Source: Streptomyces antimycoticus
GTDB taxonomy: Bacteria > Actinomycetota > Actinomycetes > Streptomycetales > Streptomycetaceae
Assembly: GCF_005405925.1 (NCBI RefSeq)
Contig: NZ_BJHV01000001.1
Coordinates: 10,602,001-10,666,000 of the forward strand
Length of the DNA: 64,000 bases
Reading direction: 5' to 3'
In this document: positions 41,558 through 51,600 of the stretch, one piece after another
Layout: every line of letters starts with the position of its first letter
Numbering within the stretch: position 1 is the stretch's first letter
The notes under the pieces: generated by a model
What the model was told of the DNA's origin: nothing
Seen by the model: only the letters and a program-made list of their open reading frames with translations
The model's database searches: none
Position numbers and translations under genes: made by a program

Positions 41558-42238
41558 TCATCGGCTCCTGCGGACTGCTCCGTGTTCCCAGGCCCAGGCC
41601 GCTATCTCGACCCGGTTGCGGGCGTTGAGCTTGGCCTGGATGCGTGCCAGGTACGTCTTCACCGTCGACAGCGACAGGAATAACTCATCGCCGATCTCCT
41701 GGTTCGTGCGCCCTACGGCCACCAGCCGGACGATGTCCCGCTCCCGTTCGCTGAGGCCGGCGTCATCGGACGCCACGGCTGCCTGCGCCATCCCGTGTTC
41801 CGTCGCTTCCAGCCTCCGCAGAAGCCGCACGGTAACCGCGGGGGAGACGAGGGCGTCTCCCCGCGCCGCCGCCTGGACCGCCTCCACCAGAAGTTGGGGA
41901 GAGGCGTCCTTGAGCAGGAAACCGCATGCGCCGTTGCGCAGTGCGGTTCGCACGTAGTCGTCCTGGTCGAATGTGGTGATCACGACGACGTTCATCGGAT
42001 CGGCCACGCCGGGACCGGCCAGCTGTCGCACAACCTCCAGCCCGTCCAGCCGCGGCATACGAATGTCGACCAGCACGACCCGGGGACGCAGGCGACGCGC
42101 GAGTTCGATGCACTCCACACCGTCTGCCGCCTCACCGACCACCGTGATCCCTGGCTGCACACCAAGGATCAGGCTGAATCCCATCCGCACCAGTTGCTGG
42201 TCGTCGGCGATGACGACGTCAATCTGGGGTTCGTGCAC
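41558..42238 (-). CDS. NarL/LuxR-type response regulator
   Basis: 226 residues. Receiver domain: DVVIADDQQLVRMGFSLIL (acidic pocket), phosphoacceptor Asp in VVLVDIRMPRLDGLEV, VVVITTFDQDDYVRTAL with the switch Thr, and GFLLKDASPQ with the conserved Lys. The C-terminal LuxR HTH reads LSERERDIVRLVAVGRTNQE and LFLSLSTVKTYLARIQAKLN. The GTG start has AGGAA six bases upstream. It follows the histidine kinase by 15 bases, so the pair is one operon. Targets are unknown; the divergent MMPL transporter remnant is a candidate. Confidence 0.93.
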   Translation of the reverse strand: MHEPQIDVVIADDQQLVRMGFSLILGVQPGITVVGEAADGVECIELARRLRPRVVLVDIRMPRLDGLEVVRQLAGPGVADPMNVVVITTFDQDDYVRTALRNGACGFLLKDASPQLLVEAVQAAARGDALVSPAVTVRLLRRLEATEHGMAQAAVASDDAGLSERERDIVRLVAVGRTNQEIGDELFLSLSTVKTYLARIQAKLNARNRVEIAAWAWEHGAVRRSR

Positions 42239-42253
42239 TGACCGTTCCTATCA

Positions 42254-43512
42254 TCACGGGGCTGGGCTGCGTCGAGATGGCCCAGGTCGCTTCGTCAGAG
42301 CCCGGCTCGGTGAGGGCTCGGCCCGGGGCCATGACGGTGCGAGGGGGAGGGCGGCGGAGACTTCCCAGCCGCCGTCGGGCAGAGGCCCGGCGCGCAGGGT
42401 GCCGTCGAGGGCCTTGATGCGCTCTTGGAGCCCGAGCAGGCCGAAGCCGCCCCGGCCCCCGGCCGGCGTGAGCGCCCTGCGGTGCGGTGGAGTGTTGGTG
42501 ACGGTCACGCGCAGTCGCTCGGTGTCGGCGTCCAGGCGGACGATGGTGTGCGCGTCCGGTGCGTGGCGGCGTACGTTGGTCAGGGCTTCCTGGACCACGC
42601 GGTGGGCGGAGGTCTCCACTTCGGGGCGCAGTCGGGCCACCCGCGCTGCCGCTGTGGCTTCGAGGCGTGCCGTCTCGGCTTCGGTGGGCCCGGAGCCGGG
42701 CGACGCGGCGGCGCAGTGGGCGGACACGAGTTCACCGAGATCGGCGAGCAAGTCGCCGGGCCGCAATGGCGTGTTGCTTTCCTCGCGCAGGACGCGGACC
42801 AGACGGCGCGTGGATTCCAGGGTCTCGGCACCGGCCTGGGCGATGTTGCGCAGGATGGGCTCGATCTTGTCTGGTGCGGCGGCCTGGATGGACAAGGCGG
42901 CGTTGGCCTGCACGATGATGCCGGTCATGTGATGGGCGATGAGATCGTGCAGATCGCGGGCCAGGGCGAGGCGCTCCCCGTAGCGGACCTCGCGGGCCGT
43001 GCGCTCTCTCCGCGCTTCCAGGGCTCGGATGGTATAGCCGAGCGTGATGAAGATGGCGAGGGCGACGGTCAGCACATAGCCGCCGCCGGTGAACGCCTGC
43101 CACGACCCGGTCCGCAGGGGCAGCAGAAGTACGGTCACGCTGATCAGGACGGTTTCCGCCACCGCGGCGGTCGGCCGGCCGGGTTGGGCTGAGGTGCGCA
43201 GGGCCATGCACAGCAGGCCCAATGTCTCCAGTGCTCCCCACCACGCCATGGTGCTCTGCGTGATCAGGCTCCAAGCGGTCAGCGCCAAGGACGGTGAGAC
43301 CGCGGCGGCGACGCACTTGCCCAGCGATGGCGACCAGCGGGTCTCGGCGACAGCCAGGGCGATCAGGGGGCCGGTAGCCACGACGGGCAGCCAGGCGGTT
43401 CCGCACGTCGTGGAACGGCGATGTCCGCCAGCCAGGTAAGAGCGAACGCGAACAGGCCGCTGACGGTGATCAGCCGTCTGACGTGCGGAGTACGCGGAAG
43501 ATGTCGATCCAC
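42254..43512 (-). CDS. Histidine kinase (HisKA_3 type) with one frameshift
   Basis: The GTG at 43512 opens VDRHLPRTPHVRRLITVSGL and FAFALTWLADIAVP (first membrane helix). Near 43400 the sense moves to the next frame, TAWLPVVATGPLIALAVAET. Further membrane helices follow, then the dimerisation motif RDLHDLIAHHMTGIIVQANA (phospho-His) and the ATPase signs VVQEALTNVRRHAPDA and GGFGLLGLQERIKALDG. One inserted base restores about 419 residues. The first frame alone gives only the N-terminus, so the kinase is dead if the shift is real. It is cognate to the response regulator downstream. Confidence 0.82.
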
Positions 43513-43531
43513 GATGCTCAGCGTAGGAGGG

Positions 43532-43583
43532 CGGGTGGGCGCGCGGCTGTCGGCCGAACGACCGACAGCCGCGCGCCCACCCG
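43532..43583 (-). promoter_or_regulatory. Perfect 22-bp hairpin in the kinase leader
   Basis: 43532-43553 pairs perfectly with 43562-43583 around an eight-base loop (CCGAACGA). The stem is nearly all GC. It lies 20 bases upstream of the kinase start and about 180 bases upstream of the divergent MMPL start. Possible roles are an attenuator, an mRNA-protecting structure or a regulator site. Confidence 0.55.
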
Positions 43584-43766
43584 GTACGTAGGGCTGACGT
43601 GCGGTCCCGTGCGCCGGGCCGATGATGGTGATCGCGGGCGGTCGGCGACATTCACCAAGAATCGGCCTGTGACCAGCGCACCGTCCAAGGAAGCGGCGTG
43701 TGCGGCACTTCCCTGTCCCAACCTCCCATCCCAACATCGCATAAGCAGAAGGTTTTCCGCACCCTC

Positions 43767-44730
43767 ATGGCCACCTTCTTGCACTGGATCGGTCGGACCG
43801 CTTTCAAGCGGCGCTGGCTGGTGCTTCTGTTCTGGGGCATCGTCGTTGCCGCTGTGGGCGCCGCCGCCGCGCAGACCACCAGCGGTTCGACGTCCGCCAT
43901 CACCCTGCCCGGCACCGAGTCACAACGCGCGAACGACCTGCTGGGCGACAAATTCCCCGCGGCCAACGCGAGCGGCGCCACCGCCCGCGTGGTGCTGCGG
44001 GCCCTGCACGGGGAAAAGATCACGAATAAGGGCCACCATGCCTCGGTGGCCACGGCCCTGAAGAACCTGGTGGCCTCCTCTTCCCGGGTCAGTACCGTCA
44101 GTGACCCCTTCAAGAGCGGAACCATCAGCAAGGACGGTGCGACCGCCTACACCACGGTCACGTACCGGATCACGGCCGCGGAGCTCACCGATCGTGACCA
44201 TGAGCGATTCGACGACGCTCTGAGCGAGGGCAGGAAGACCGGGCTGACGGTCGAAGCCTCCGGCAACGCGGTCGCCACGGAGGAGGAAGGCGCCTCGGCC
44301 GAGGCCATCGGCTTCGCTCTGGCGGCGGTCATCCTCCTCATCACCCTCGGCTCATTGATCGCCGCAGGTCTTCCGCTGCTGACGGCCGTGGTCGGAGTGG
44401 GCATCAGCCTCTCCGCGATCACAGCGCTGAGCTCAGTCTTCGATCTGAACAGCAGCACGTCGGCACTCGCCACGATGCTGGGCATCGCGGTCGGGATCGA
44501 CTACGCGCTGTTCATCGTCGCCCGCTACCGCTCCGATGTGCCGCGGGCCACGATGCCCGCGAGGCAGCGGGCCGGGCGAACGGCACCGCGGGGTCGGCCG
44601 TCGTCTTCGCCGGCCTCACCGTCATGATCGCCCTCGTCGGCCTGGCCGTGGTCAACCTCCCGGTGCTGACCGCCATGGGCATCGCCGCCGCCGTTTCCTC
44701 CGCCGTTTCCTCCGCGGTGAGCACGCGGTG
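43767..44730 (+). pseudogene. MMPL-family transporter, first half, frameshifted
   Basis: MATFLHWIGRTAFKRRWLVL with the first membrane helix, then the periplasmic loop (SAITLPGTESQRANDLLGDK, typical of MMPL) and helices AEAIGFALAAVILLITLGSL and SALATMLGIAVGIDYALFIV. A one-base loss near 44550 (GGGCCAC) shifts the frame; EAAGRANGTAGSAVVFAGLT continues in the next frame until about 44725. The second half of the transporter is absent, replaced by unrelated sequence. It cannot export. Confidence 0.82.
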
Positions 44731-44754
44731 TTGGGGATGCCGGAGCCAGGCCGC

Positions 44755-44901
44755 TCACGATGGGTCTTGTTCTCGCACGTACGGCTTGGTGCGGGCCTCC
44801 TCCAGGGTCTTCAGGTTCTCCCGCACGTCGACCGCCCAGCGTCGGGTGTGGTCGATAAAGGACTCCAGCTTGCTGATGGGGTGCCAGGTCCGCTCGGGCA
44901 T
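44755..44901 (-). CDS. Short unrecognised frame (possible gene tail)
   Basis: 48 residues reading MPERTWHPISKLESFIDHTR, then RWAVDVRENLKTLEEARTKP. It looks like a helical C-terminus, perhaps of a regulator. There is no ribosome site. It lies where the MMPL gene is cut, so it is probably a fragment brought in by the rearrangement. Confidence 0.3.
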   Translation of the reverse strand: MPERTWHPISKLESFIDHTRRWAVDVRENLKTLEEARTKPYVREQDPS

Positions 44902-44978
44902 CGTGCACCGATACTGGCTGCATGCCCCCGGCGCGTTTCCGGGCCGGGAGCCTCGGTGTGCAGGTGGGCGTCCGACAA

Positions 44979-45812
44979 TCAGCGTGCGACGCTGCGCATC
45001 AGTCCCTCGAGCTCGCGTTCGCCGGCCGGTGTTTGCGCCCCGTTCTGTAGGCCCCCGCTGATCAACTGCTGAGCGGCCGGCAGACTGAACTGAGAAGCCC
45101 AAGCGTCGTTCTCACGGAGGAGTCCTTCCTCGAAGTCATCGGCGGGCAGCGAGCGCTTGGCTGCTTCGATGACACCGTCGGGCAGCGCGGCGATATTGCG
45201 AGCGACACGGTCGACGTACTCGTCAAGCTCGTCGCCCGGCAGGGCCCGATTGATCCAGCCGTAGGATGCTGCGGTCTCGGCATCGAACAGGTCGGCAGTG
45301 AGGATCACCTCCAGCGCCCGGTTGCGACCCACGCGGTCCCGGAGGTACTGCGTTCCGCCTCCGCCGGGGATGATGCCCATGAGCGCTTCGATCTGACCGA
45401 TTCCGGCGGTCTCGGTGGCGGCGAATGCCATGTCCGCTGCCGCTACGAATTCCGCCCCGCCTCCGCGGGCCTTCCCGGCAAGTTTGACGATGGTTACCTG
45501 GGGCTGGTGGCGGATGAGCTCGCCGACTGCCTGGAATACATTGACGTCCGCCGGTGTCGACGCAGCGAGCTCCTGGAGAACATCCATCTTCTCCCCGATC
45601 CGCATGTCCACGTGGGCGAGGAAGAATTCCGGGTCGGCGCTCGAGAAGACGATCACCCGGACCGTTGAGTCGTCCGCGAGCGTGGTCAACAGGGTGCGGA
45701 GCTCGCGCATCATCGTCGCGCCGAGCACGTTCACCGGGGGATTGTCGAGGATGATCCGTGCGACGCCGTGTTCGTTGCTCACGCGCAGGGTCGAGTAGGC
45801 ATCGTTCGTCAT
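44979..45812 (-). CDS. Enoyl-CoA hydratase/isomerase-family protein
   Basis: 277 residues, cytosolic crotonase fold. Signs: ARIILDNPPVNVLGATMMRE, VIVFSSADPEFFLAHVDMRI (first oxyanion-hole region), KLAGKARGGGAEFVAAADMA, IGQIEALMGIIPGGGGTQYL (second oxyanion region) and EVILTADLFDAETAASYGWI. The two Glu residues of typical hydratases are only partly conserved (Glu in GQIEALMG), so hydratase, isomerase or hydrolase activity is possible. GGAG lies six bases before the ATG. Divergent from an HxlR regulator that probably controls it. Confidence 0.88.
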   Translation of the reverse strand: MTNDAYSTLRVSNEHGVARIILDNPPVNVLGATMMRELRTLLTTLADDSTVRVIVFSSADPEFFLAHVDMRIGEKMDVLQELAASTPADVNVFQAVGELIRHQPQVTIVKLAGKARGGGAEFVAAADMAFAATETAGIGQIEALMGIIPGGGGTQYLRDRVGRNRALEVILTADLFDAETAASYGWINRALPGDELDEYVDRVARNIAALPDGVIEAAKRSLPADDFEEGLLRENDAWASQFSLPAAQQLISGGLQNGAQTPAGERELEGLMRSVAR

Positions 45813-45918
45813 GAAGGTCTCCGTCGGTTACTGCGAGGCATGTAAGTTTGCAATGCATACCTACCGTCGGCGGCGCCGCTCGGATCGTCAAGAACGCACT
45901 TTGGGAGCACCAAGGATC

Positions 45919-46311
45919 ATGAAGGACACCGACCCGCACGGTGTTGACACCGAAACACGTACCGTCTTCCGGGCGGACTGCCCCAGCCGGCCAATCCTCG
46001 ACCAGATCGCGGACAAGTGGTCGATGATGGTCATGGCGCTGCTTGAGCGGCCCACCCGGTTCAATGAGCTGAAGCGCGGTCTGGAGGGTGTGACGCAGCG
46101 CGTGCTTACCCAGACACTGCGTCGCCTTGAGCGGAACGGCATGATTCAACGCAAAGTACTGCCGACCTCACCCGTCGGCGTCGAGTACTCCCTCACACCG
46201 CTGGGCGAGTCCCTGCGCGAGCCGTTCGGGCATCTCTACGACTGGACCGTCAAGCACAGCGAAGAGATCCAGAACTCCCAGCGGGCGTACGACAGCAGGG
46301 CTGGCGCTTAG
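45919..46311 (+). CDS. HxlR-family transcriptional regulator
   Basis: 130 residues from the ATG at 45919 (AAGGAT upstream). The HxlR winged helix: ADCPSRPILDQIADKWSMMV with the conserved N-terminal Cys, then RFNELKRGLEGVTQRVLTQT and LRRLERNGMIQRKVLPTSPV, ending EYSLTPLGESLREPFGHLYD. The Cys could sense oxidants or electrophiles, as in related regulators. It is divergent from the crotonase-family gene. The 106-base spacer holds TGCAATGCA within GTAAG...ATAC, a possible operator. Confidence 0.9.
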   Translation: MKDTDPHGVDTETRTVFRADCPSRPILDQIADKWSMMVMALLERPTRFNELKRGLEGVTQRVLTQTLRRLERNGMIQRKVLPTSPVGVEYSLTPLGESLREPFGHLYDWTVKHSEEIQNSQRAYDSRAGA

Positions 46312-46455
46312 CAGGACTCCGTGAGGTCTGTCTTGATCTTAGTGGTCGGCTCCGGAAGTCCTTCGGGGGTTGACCCCGGGACGGCACGTCTGTCGGGTGT
46401 CGCCGAACTCCTGGCCGGCACAGCCGTTGACGAGGGCTGCTACCGCCAATCCGGA

Positions 46456-46560
46456 TGGCCACAGCCATCACCGACCGCCTGGCCGGCCGCGGGCTCGACG
46501 TCATCACTCCCGCGCCAGCGGACCGCGCGTTCGTCCACCAGGTCATCTTCAACGGACACA
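46456..46560 (+). pseudogene. Asp/Glu racemase-family fragment
   Basis: MATAITDRLAGRGLDVITPA then PADRAFVHQVIFN is the usual segment after the first active-site region in aspartate-racemase-like proteins (RL...GLDV..P...DRA-VH-IIF). Nothing else of the gene remains. Confidence 0.5.
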
Positions 46561-46578
46561 CCCGGAGATGTGCGTCAG

Positions 46579-46593
46579 ACCAAACGGTTTGGG
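46579..46593. promoter_or_regulatory. Third TetR-site-like repeat after the TetR gene
   Basis: ACCAAAC-G-GTTTGGG, almost a palindrome and related to the two operators at 47248-47310. It lies just beyond the TetR stop, next to the racemase fragment, so it may be the operator of a lost gene. Confidence 0.45.
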
Positions 46594-46601
46594 CGTTGTT
46601 C

Positions 46602-47231
46602 TCAGTCCGAGTGAGGGAACATGCGCTCGACGGCGGCCACCAGTGCGGCGCGGCGGGCGGCGATGGAGGGGTCCACGGCCTGGTCTGCGGCAGCGGCGGC
46701 GATTTCGGGCTGACCTGCCCAGGTCATGGCGATCTGGTTGATCAGGGCGAGGACGTCGACCGGGTCCCAGGCCGGGTCGAGCAGCCCGATGCGCTGTGCG
46801 TCGCGGAGTTGGTCGAGCTTGCCGGCGATCGTGGCCTGGAGGGGGCTGGTGGCGTTGTCTGCGGGCTCGGCCAGCTCCAGGCGGCCCCACATGATCAGGC
46901 GGTAGTGGTCCGGACGTGCCGTGAAGTGGTCGAAGAGGATGCCGGCATAACCGGGCAGGTCGGCCGGGTCCAGCTGAGTGGCCTCGACGAGTGCGGTCGT
47001 CTCGCGTTCGGCCACGTGCGCGTAAAGGGCTTCCTTGCTGCGGAAGTAGGCGTAGACACGTTCCTTGCTCGTCCTGGCCTGCTTGGCGATGCGGTCCACG
47101 CGGGCGCCGGCGATCCCGTGCCGGGCGAACTCCTCCTTGGCTGCGGCGACGATCCGCTGGCGCGTGGAGTCGGCGGACTCGCCCGCGATGGCGGCGTCCG
47201 AGGTCTGGCCAGGGTTGGTGGAGCGAGGCAT
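46602..47231 (-). CDS. TetR/AcrR-family transcriptional regulator
   Basis: 209 residues. HTH: TRQRIVAAAKEEFARHGIAG, ARVDRIAKQARTSKERVYAY and FRSKEALYAHVAERE. The C-terminal domain is of the common TetR_C type (YAGILFDHFTARPDHYRLIM). It is divergent from the aldo/keto reductase at 47354 with two operator-like repeats between, the same layout as the pair near 2 kb. Probably a repressor of the reductase, responding to a substrate carbonyl compound. Confidence 0.92.
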   Translation of the reverse strand: MPRSTNPGQTSDAAIAGESADSTRQRIVAAAKEEFARHGIAGARVDRIAKQARTSKERVYAYFRSKEALYAHVAERETTALVEATQLDPADLPGYAGILFDHFTARPDHYRLIMWGRLELAEPADNATSPLQATIAGKLDQLRDAQRIGLLDPAWDPVDVLALINQIAMTWAGQPEIAAAAADQAVDPSIAARRAALVAAVERMFPHSD

Positions 47232-47233
47232 GA

Positions 47234-48346
<1,113 letters not shown>

Positions 48347-48514
48347 CAGCCCGTACACCAAGTTCGGCGGTCCCGGGCATGCGGCGGCGAGCAGCGGCGG
48401 CATGTCCTCCCAGGCGGGGCTGTGACCGGGGTCTGTGCCCACGTGCGCACCGGCCACGGCGCGCCCTGCTCCTCCTGATCAACCTCGAGGTCAACCGCTG
48501 ACGGACGATCCGGC
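48347..48514. other. Short intergenic region
   Basis: No gene seen between the reductase stop and the 9-bp repeat. Confidence 0.3.
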
Positions 48515-48559
48515 GGGGTGCCGGGGGTGCCGGGGGTGCCGGGGGTGCCGGGGGTGCGA
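48515..48559. repeat. Five tandem copies of GGGGTGCCG
   Basis: A 9-base unit is repeated five times head to tail, the last copy ending GCGA. A plus-strand reading would give PGVPGV-type repeats, but no gene uses it. It lies just before the IS630 remnant. Confidence 0.85.
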
Positions 48560-48640
48560 CAGGCAGGGCTTCCCAGAATGCGGGCGGCAAAAAACCACTT
48601 CTACAGATTGGCCTTGCCTGTCTTGTCTGTTGCCCCGGCC

Positions 48641-49012
48641 CCTGCGATAGCCCCGACCCCCGCCGAGCGCGAGCGGCTGAAGAGGATGGCCTACGGTCAA
48701 AAGACCGAGCACCGGCTGCGTATGCGGGCTCAGGTGGTCCTGCACGCGGCGCATGGGCGCTCCAACGCGCGCATCGCCCGTGAGACCGGATTACACCTGG
48801 ACACCGTGCGGACCTGGCGGAACCGATTCGCTGCGCTGGGACTCACTGGGCTGGCCGACCGCAAGCGCTCCGGCCGTCCGCCCCGCTTCACCGCCTTGCA
48901 GGTCGCCCAGGTCAAGGCCCTGGCCTGTCGGCTTCCCTTCGACGCCGGCGCGCCACTGTCGCATTGGTCGTGCCCGGAGCCGGCCCGCGAGGCCATGGCG
49001 CGAGACCCCTGA
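48641..49012 (+). pseudogene. IS630-type transposase, N-terminal HTH fragment
   Basis: TPAERERLKRMAYGQKTEHR, LRMRAQVVLHAAHGRSNARI, ARETGLHLDTVRTWRNRFAA and LADRKRSGRPPRFTALQVAQ form the winged HTH part, followed by VKALACRLPFDAGAPLSHWS. The DDE domain is absent; the frame ends after AREAMARDP. It is a different copy from the remnant at 14072, which holds the other half of such a protein. Confidence 0.75.
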
Positions 49013-49144
49013 AGGACTTCCGGAGCCGACCACTTAGGCCACGCAAATAGGCGTGTGTTTCTCGCTCGCGTGCGCGACGTGGCCACACATCGCAGGCTGC
49101 TCTGAGCAAGGCGCAGTCTGATGGTTCGGCTAGCCTCGCGGGCC

Positions 49145-49921
49145 ATGGCAATCACCGATGAGACGATCAAGAGGCTGCGGGCCGCAGCGGCCGCTGGGGG
49201 TCCTGACGCCGCTCGTGAGCTGGGGCGTTTGTTGTGCATGCTCAGGAGTGACTCCCTGGAGCATCTCAGGAACCCCGACTTCCTCCTCACGTGGCCGGAG
49301 GAACAGTGGCTCCGTGCCGCCCTGCGAACCCGCCCGGACGATCGCCTCGCCGCCGTGCTGCTTGCCGGGCGACTCGTCCAGCAGATCAACTACTGGAAGA
49401 TCGATGACGACAATGCGAACGCGCACGGCGAGGACGAGCGCACCCTCGTCCGTCGGCGGGATGAGGCGCACGCCCTCTACACGCAAACACTGCAAGCCGC
49501 CCCCGATGACCCTGCCGCCCGCGCTGGGATCGCAACATTGAACGCATGGGCCGACGACGCCGACATGCCGGAAGACCTTCCCTTTTCGTACTACGAGCTC
49601 ACTCTCGACATGGGATCAGGCTCGTTCAGTCATTCCGAGAGTGTCATTACCTCTCATCCGGACGAGGTGCGCTGGGCCTGCTCCTGGCTCCTGGCTCCGG
49701 TGGCGGCGGAGGTGAAGGAGCCTCCCTTCGGTGTCGACCTGACCCTGTTCACCTACTCAGACGGGCAGTGCGACAACGTCATCCGCCTCGACGAGCATCT
49801 CACCGCAGACGGCATGCCCGGATGGGACGTCATCGAGATCCCGCCGCTGAACGGTGAGCCGCTCCCAGCGGGCCACCCGGTCGGCACGCGCCACTACGGC
49901 TACTCCTGCGACTGGGGATAA
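49145..49921 (+). CDS. Hypothetical protein with helical-repeat N-terminus
   Basis: 258 residues. The ATG at 49145 follows a TAGCCT box by about 10 bases and lacks a ribosome site, so it may be leaderless. The first half resembles a TPR-type solenoid (AAAAGGPDAARELGRLLCML, RRRDEAHALYTQTLQAAPDD and AARAGIATLNAWADD). The second half is a beta-rich domain (FSYYELTLDMGSGSFSHSES, GVDLTLFTYSDGQCDNVIRL, RHYGYSCDWG). No signal peptide. I do not recognise the family. It stands alone between IS remnants and looks intact. Confidence 0.65.
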   Translation: MAITDETIKRLRAAAAAGGPDAARELGRLLCMLRSDSLEHLRNPDFLLTWPEEQWLRAALRTRPDDRLAAVLLAGRLVQQINYWKIDDDNANAHGEDERTLVRRRDEAHALYTQTLQAAPDDPAARAGIATLNAWADDADMPEDLPFSYYELTLDMGSGSFSHSESVITSHPDEVRWACSWLLAPVAAEVKEPPFGVDLTLFTYSDGQCDNVIRLDEHLTADGMPGWDVIEIPPLNGEPLPAGHPVGTRHYGYSCDWG

Positions 49922-49977
49922 ATCAGGGGGACAGGCGGAAAGGCGAAGGGTCATGGCCGGCGGATCGGGCGTCCGTC

Positions 49978-50700
49978 TCAGCGGTGGGTTGTCCATGATC
50001 GTCGGATCAGGCTGCGGACGGTGATGATGGTGTCAGCGAGGTCGAAGAAGGCGTCGATGACGGTGGCGCTGCGTTCGTAGCAGCGGGCGAGTCGCTGGAA
50101 GGCGTTCTGCCGGGGGTGCGTGTGCTCGACGTGCCAACGTCGGCTGGCCTGGATCGGTGCTTTCTCGCCTTTGTGTGCGATGCGGCCGTGAAGGCCACGT
50201 CCGCTGAGCAGCGCGCGGGTTTTGGCCGAGTCGTAGCCGGCGTCCAGGTGCACGGTGACGTCGTCGGGTAACGGCCCGAAGTCGTCGAGGCGGTCCAGGG
50301 TCGGGGCGAGTAGTGGGGGAGTCGTGGTGGTTCGCTCCGGCCAGAACCCTGCCGAGCGGAATTCCGTATCCATCCGTCATCCCCGAGCGCTTCAAGCCTT
50401 GTTTGCGGCGGTCGACCGGTGAGCGCCCGGCGATCCCGCCGCCACCGGGAGCCTTGGTGATGGCGCCGTCGACTGCGATCTGGTCGAGGACGAGGCCAAC
50501 GATCCGGTCGTAGGAATCCCACGTGATCTGCTTGACGATGGCAAAGACATCGAGCCGGATCCACTCGTCATGGCGGTTGCGGATCGTGGTGGCCGAGCAC
50601 GTCGTGTCGGCGATCGCCTCGTAAGAACAGCCGAAACGCAGCAGTTGCAGAAGTTTGTCGAAGATGATCCGGTCGCTGATCCGCCGACGGTGGCAGCCCG
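49978..50700 (-). pseudogene. IS5-family transposase, frameshifted and 5' truncated
   Basis: RRRISDRIIFDKLLQLLRFG, then CSYEAIADTTCSATTIRNRH and LVLDQIAVDGAITKAPGGGG (first Asp) in one frame. After a shift near 50340 the rest is LLAPTLDRLDDFGPLPDDVT, VHLDAGYDSAKTRALLSGRG (second Asp) and RRWHVEHTHPRQNAFQRLAR (Glu), ending ITVRSLIRRSWTTHR. The first residues are missing at the junction with an SDR fragment. Confidence 0.82.
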
Positions 50701-50850
50701 GCGGATGGTCCGGGCGAGGACGTTGATGTCGAACATGCGCATCCACTGGGTGTCGTCGGCGTCCAGGAAGCCGAGGGCGGCCTCGTCGCCGCCTCCCACG
50801 TTGTTGACCAGCGGGTCGATCCCGCCCAGCTCGGCCAGCGCTCCGTCGAT
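50701..50850 (-). pseudogene. Short-chain dehydrogenase fragment
   Basis: GALAELGGIDPLVNNVGGGD, then EAALGFLDADDTQWMRMFDI and NVLA, is the NNAG-type region of an SDR (here NNVGG). About 50 residues remain, fused directly to the IS5 remnant. Confidence 0.65.
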
Positions 50851-51010
50851 GAGGTACCGGGAGGTCGCCGGCGCCGTCACCGGCGGACTGACCCCGCTCA
50901 TCGCCGTGGCCCTCGTCGCCGCGACGGGAGGCCGCTCCCGGGGCGTCGCGTTGTTCGTCATCGCCTCCTGCGTCATCGGCGGCCTCGCGGTGGAGCTCGG
51001 CCCGAGACCC
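50850..51010 (+). pseudogene. MFS transporter C-terminal fragment
   Basis: YREVAGAVTGGLTPLIAVAL, then VAATGGRSRGVALFVIASCV and IGGLAVELG, resembles the last two helices of metabolite:H+ symporter-type MFS proteins (GGLAPLIATALLA). The rest is missing. Confidence 0.45.
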
Positions 51011-51139
51011 GCGGCCGCGACCTCACCGCCACGACCGTCGACGCCCTCCGGGACTCGACCGGAACCTACCGCTGACCCCGTACCACCGAACGCACCGCTC
51101 AACCCTGAACGGCCCCTGCGGACGGCGAAATGGAGAAGG

Positions 51140-51334
51140 GGCCAGTGTGCGCGTCGTCCGGCCGGACAGCCAGGACAGGCACTACCGGTCGTCTTCGACG
51201 GCGACCGCGTCCTCGACGTGCGGGACGTCACCACACTACGGACGGGACCCCGAGTTCTCGAGCACCAGCTGCCCGTACTCGATCCGAGCACCGTCCTGGC
51301 ACTGACCCGTGCGACGGCGGCCGACCACCTATGA
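51140..51334 (+). pseudogene. Possible fumarylacetoacetate-hydrolase-family N-terminal fragment
   Basis: QPGQALPVVFDGDRVLDVRD, then VTTLRTGPRVLEHQLPVLDP, resembles the small N-terminal domain of FAH-family proteins, with a frame change near 51170. Weak assignment. Confidence 0.25.
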
Positions 51335-51600
51335 GAGGGCATTCACGTCCTGCGTGAACCCCGGCACGGCGGACGCGCCTGGGTGGGCCGTCTCCCCCTG
51401 GGTGGGTCGTCTCCCGTCAGCCGCCGACGACCCCGACGCTCGAGTGCGCCGCCCTGGCGGCCCGCCGGCCGAGCGGACGACTGGTGAACGCCGAGGAAGT
51501 CGCCCACGCGCCGCCTGCGACTGCCCCCGATTCCCAACTGCCGTCGCGGTGCCGGATTTCCGCCTAAGGTAGACCGGGAGCCGGAACGACGGGGGTGACG
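51335..51600. other. Intergenic region before the EACC1/caspase pair
   Basis: Contains an 18-base imperfect tandem repeat (TGGGTGGGCCGTCTCCCC / TGGGTGGGTCGTCTCCCG) around 51380-51415. No gene seen. It probably holds the promoter of the conflict-type pair. Confidence 0.35.

Noticed and set aside
48515..48559. CRISPR-like repeats
   Set aside because: The unit is only nine bases with no spacers and no cas genes nearby.
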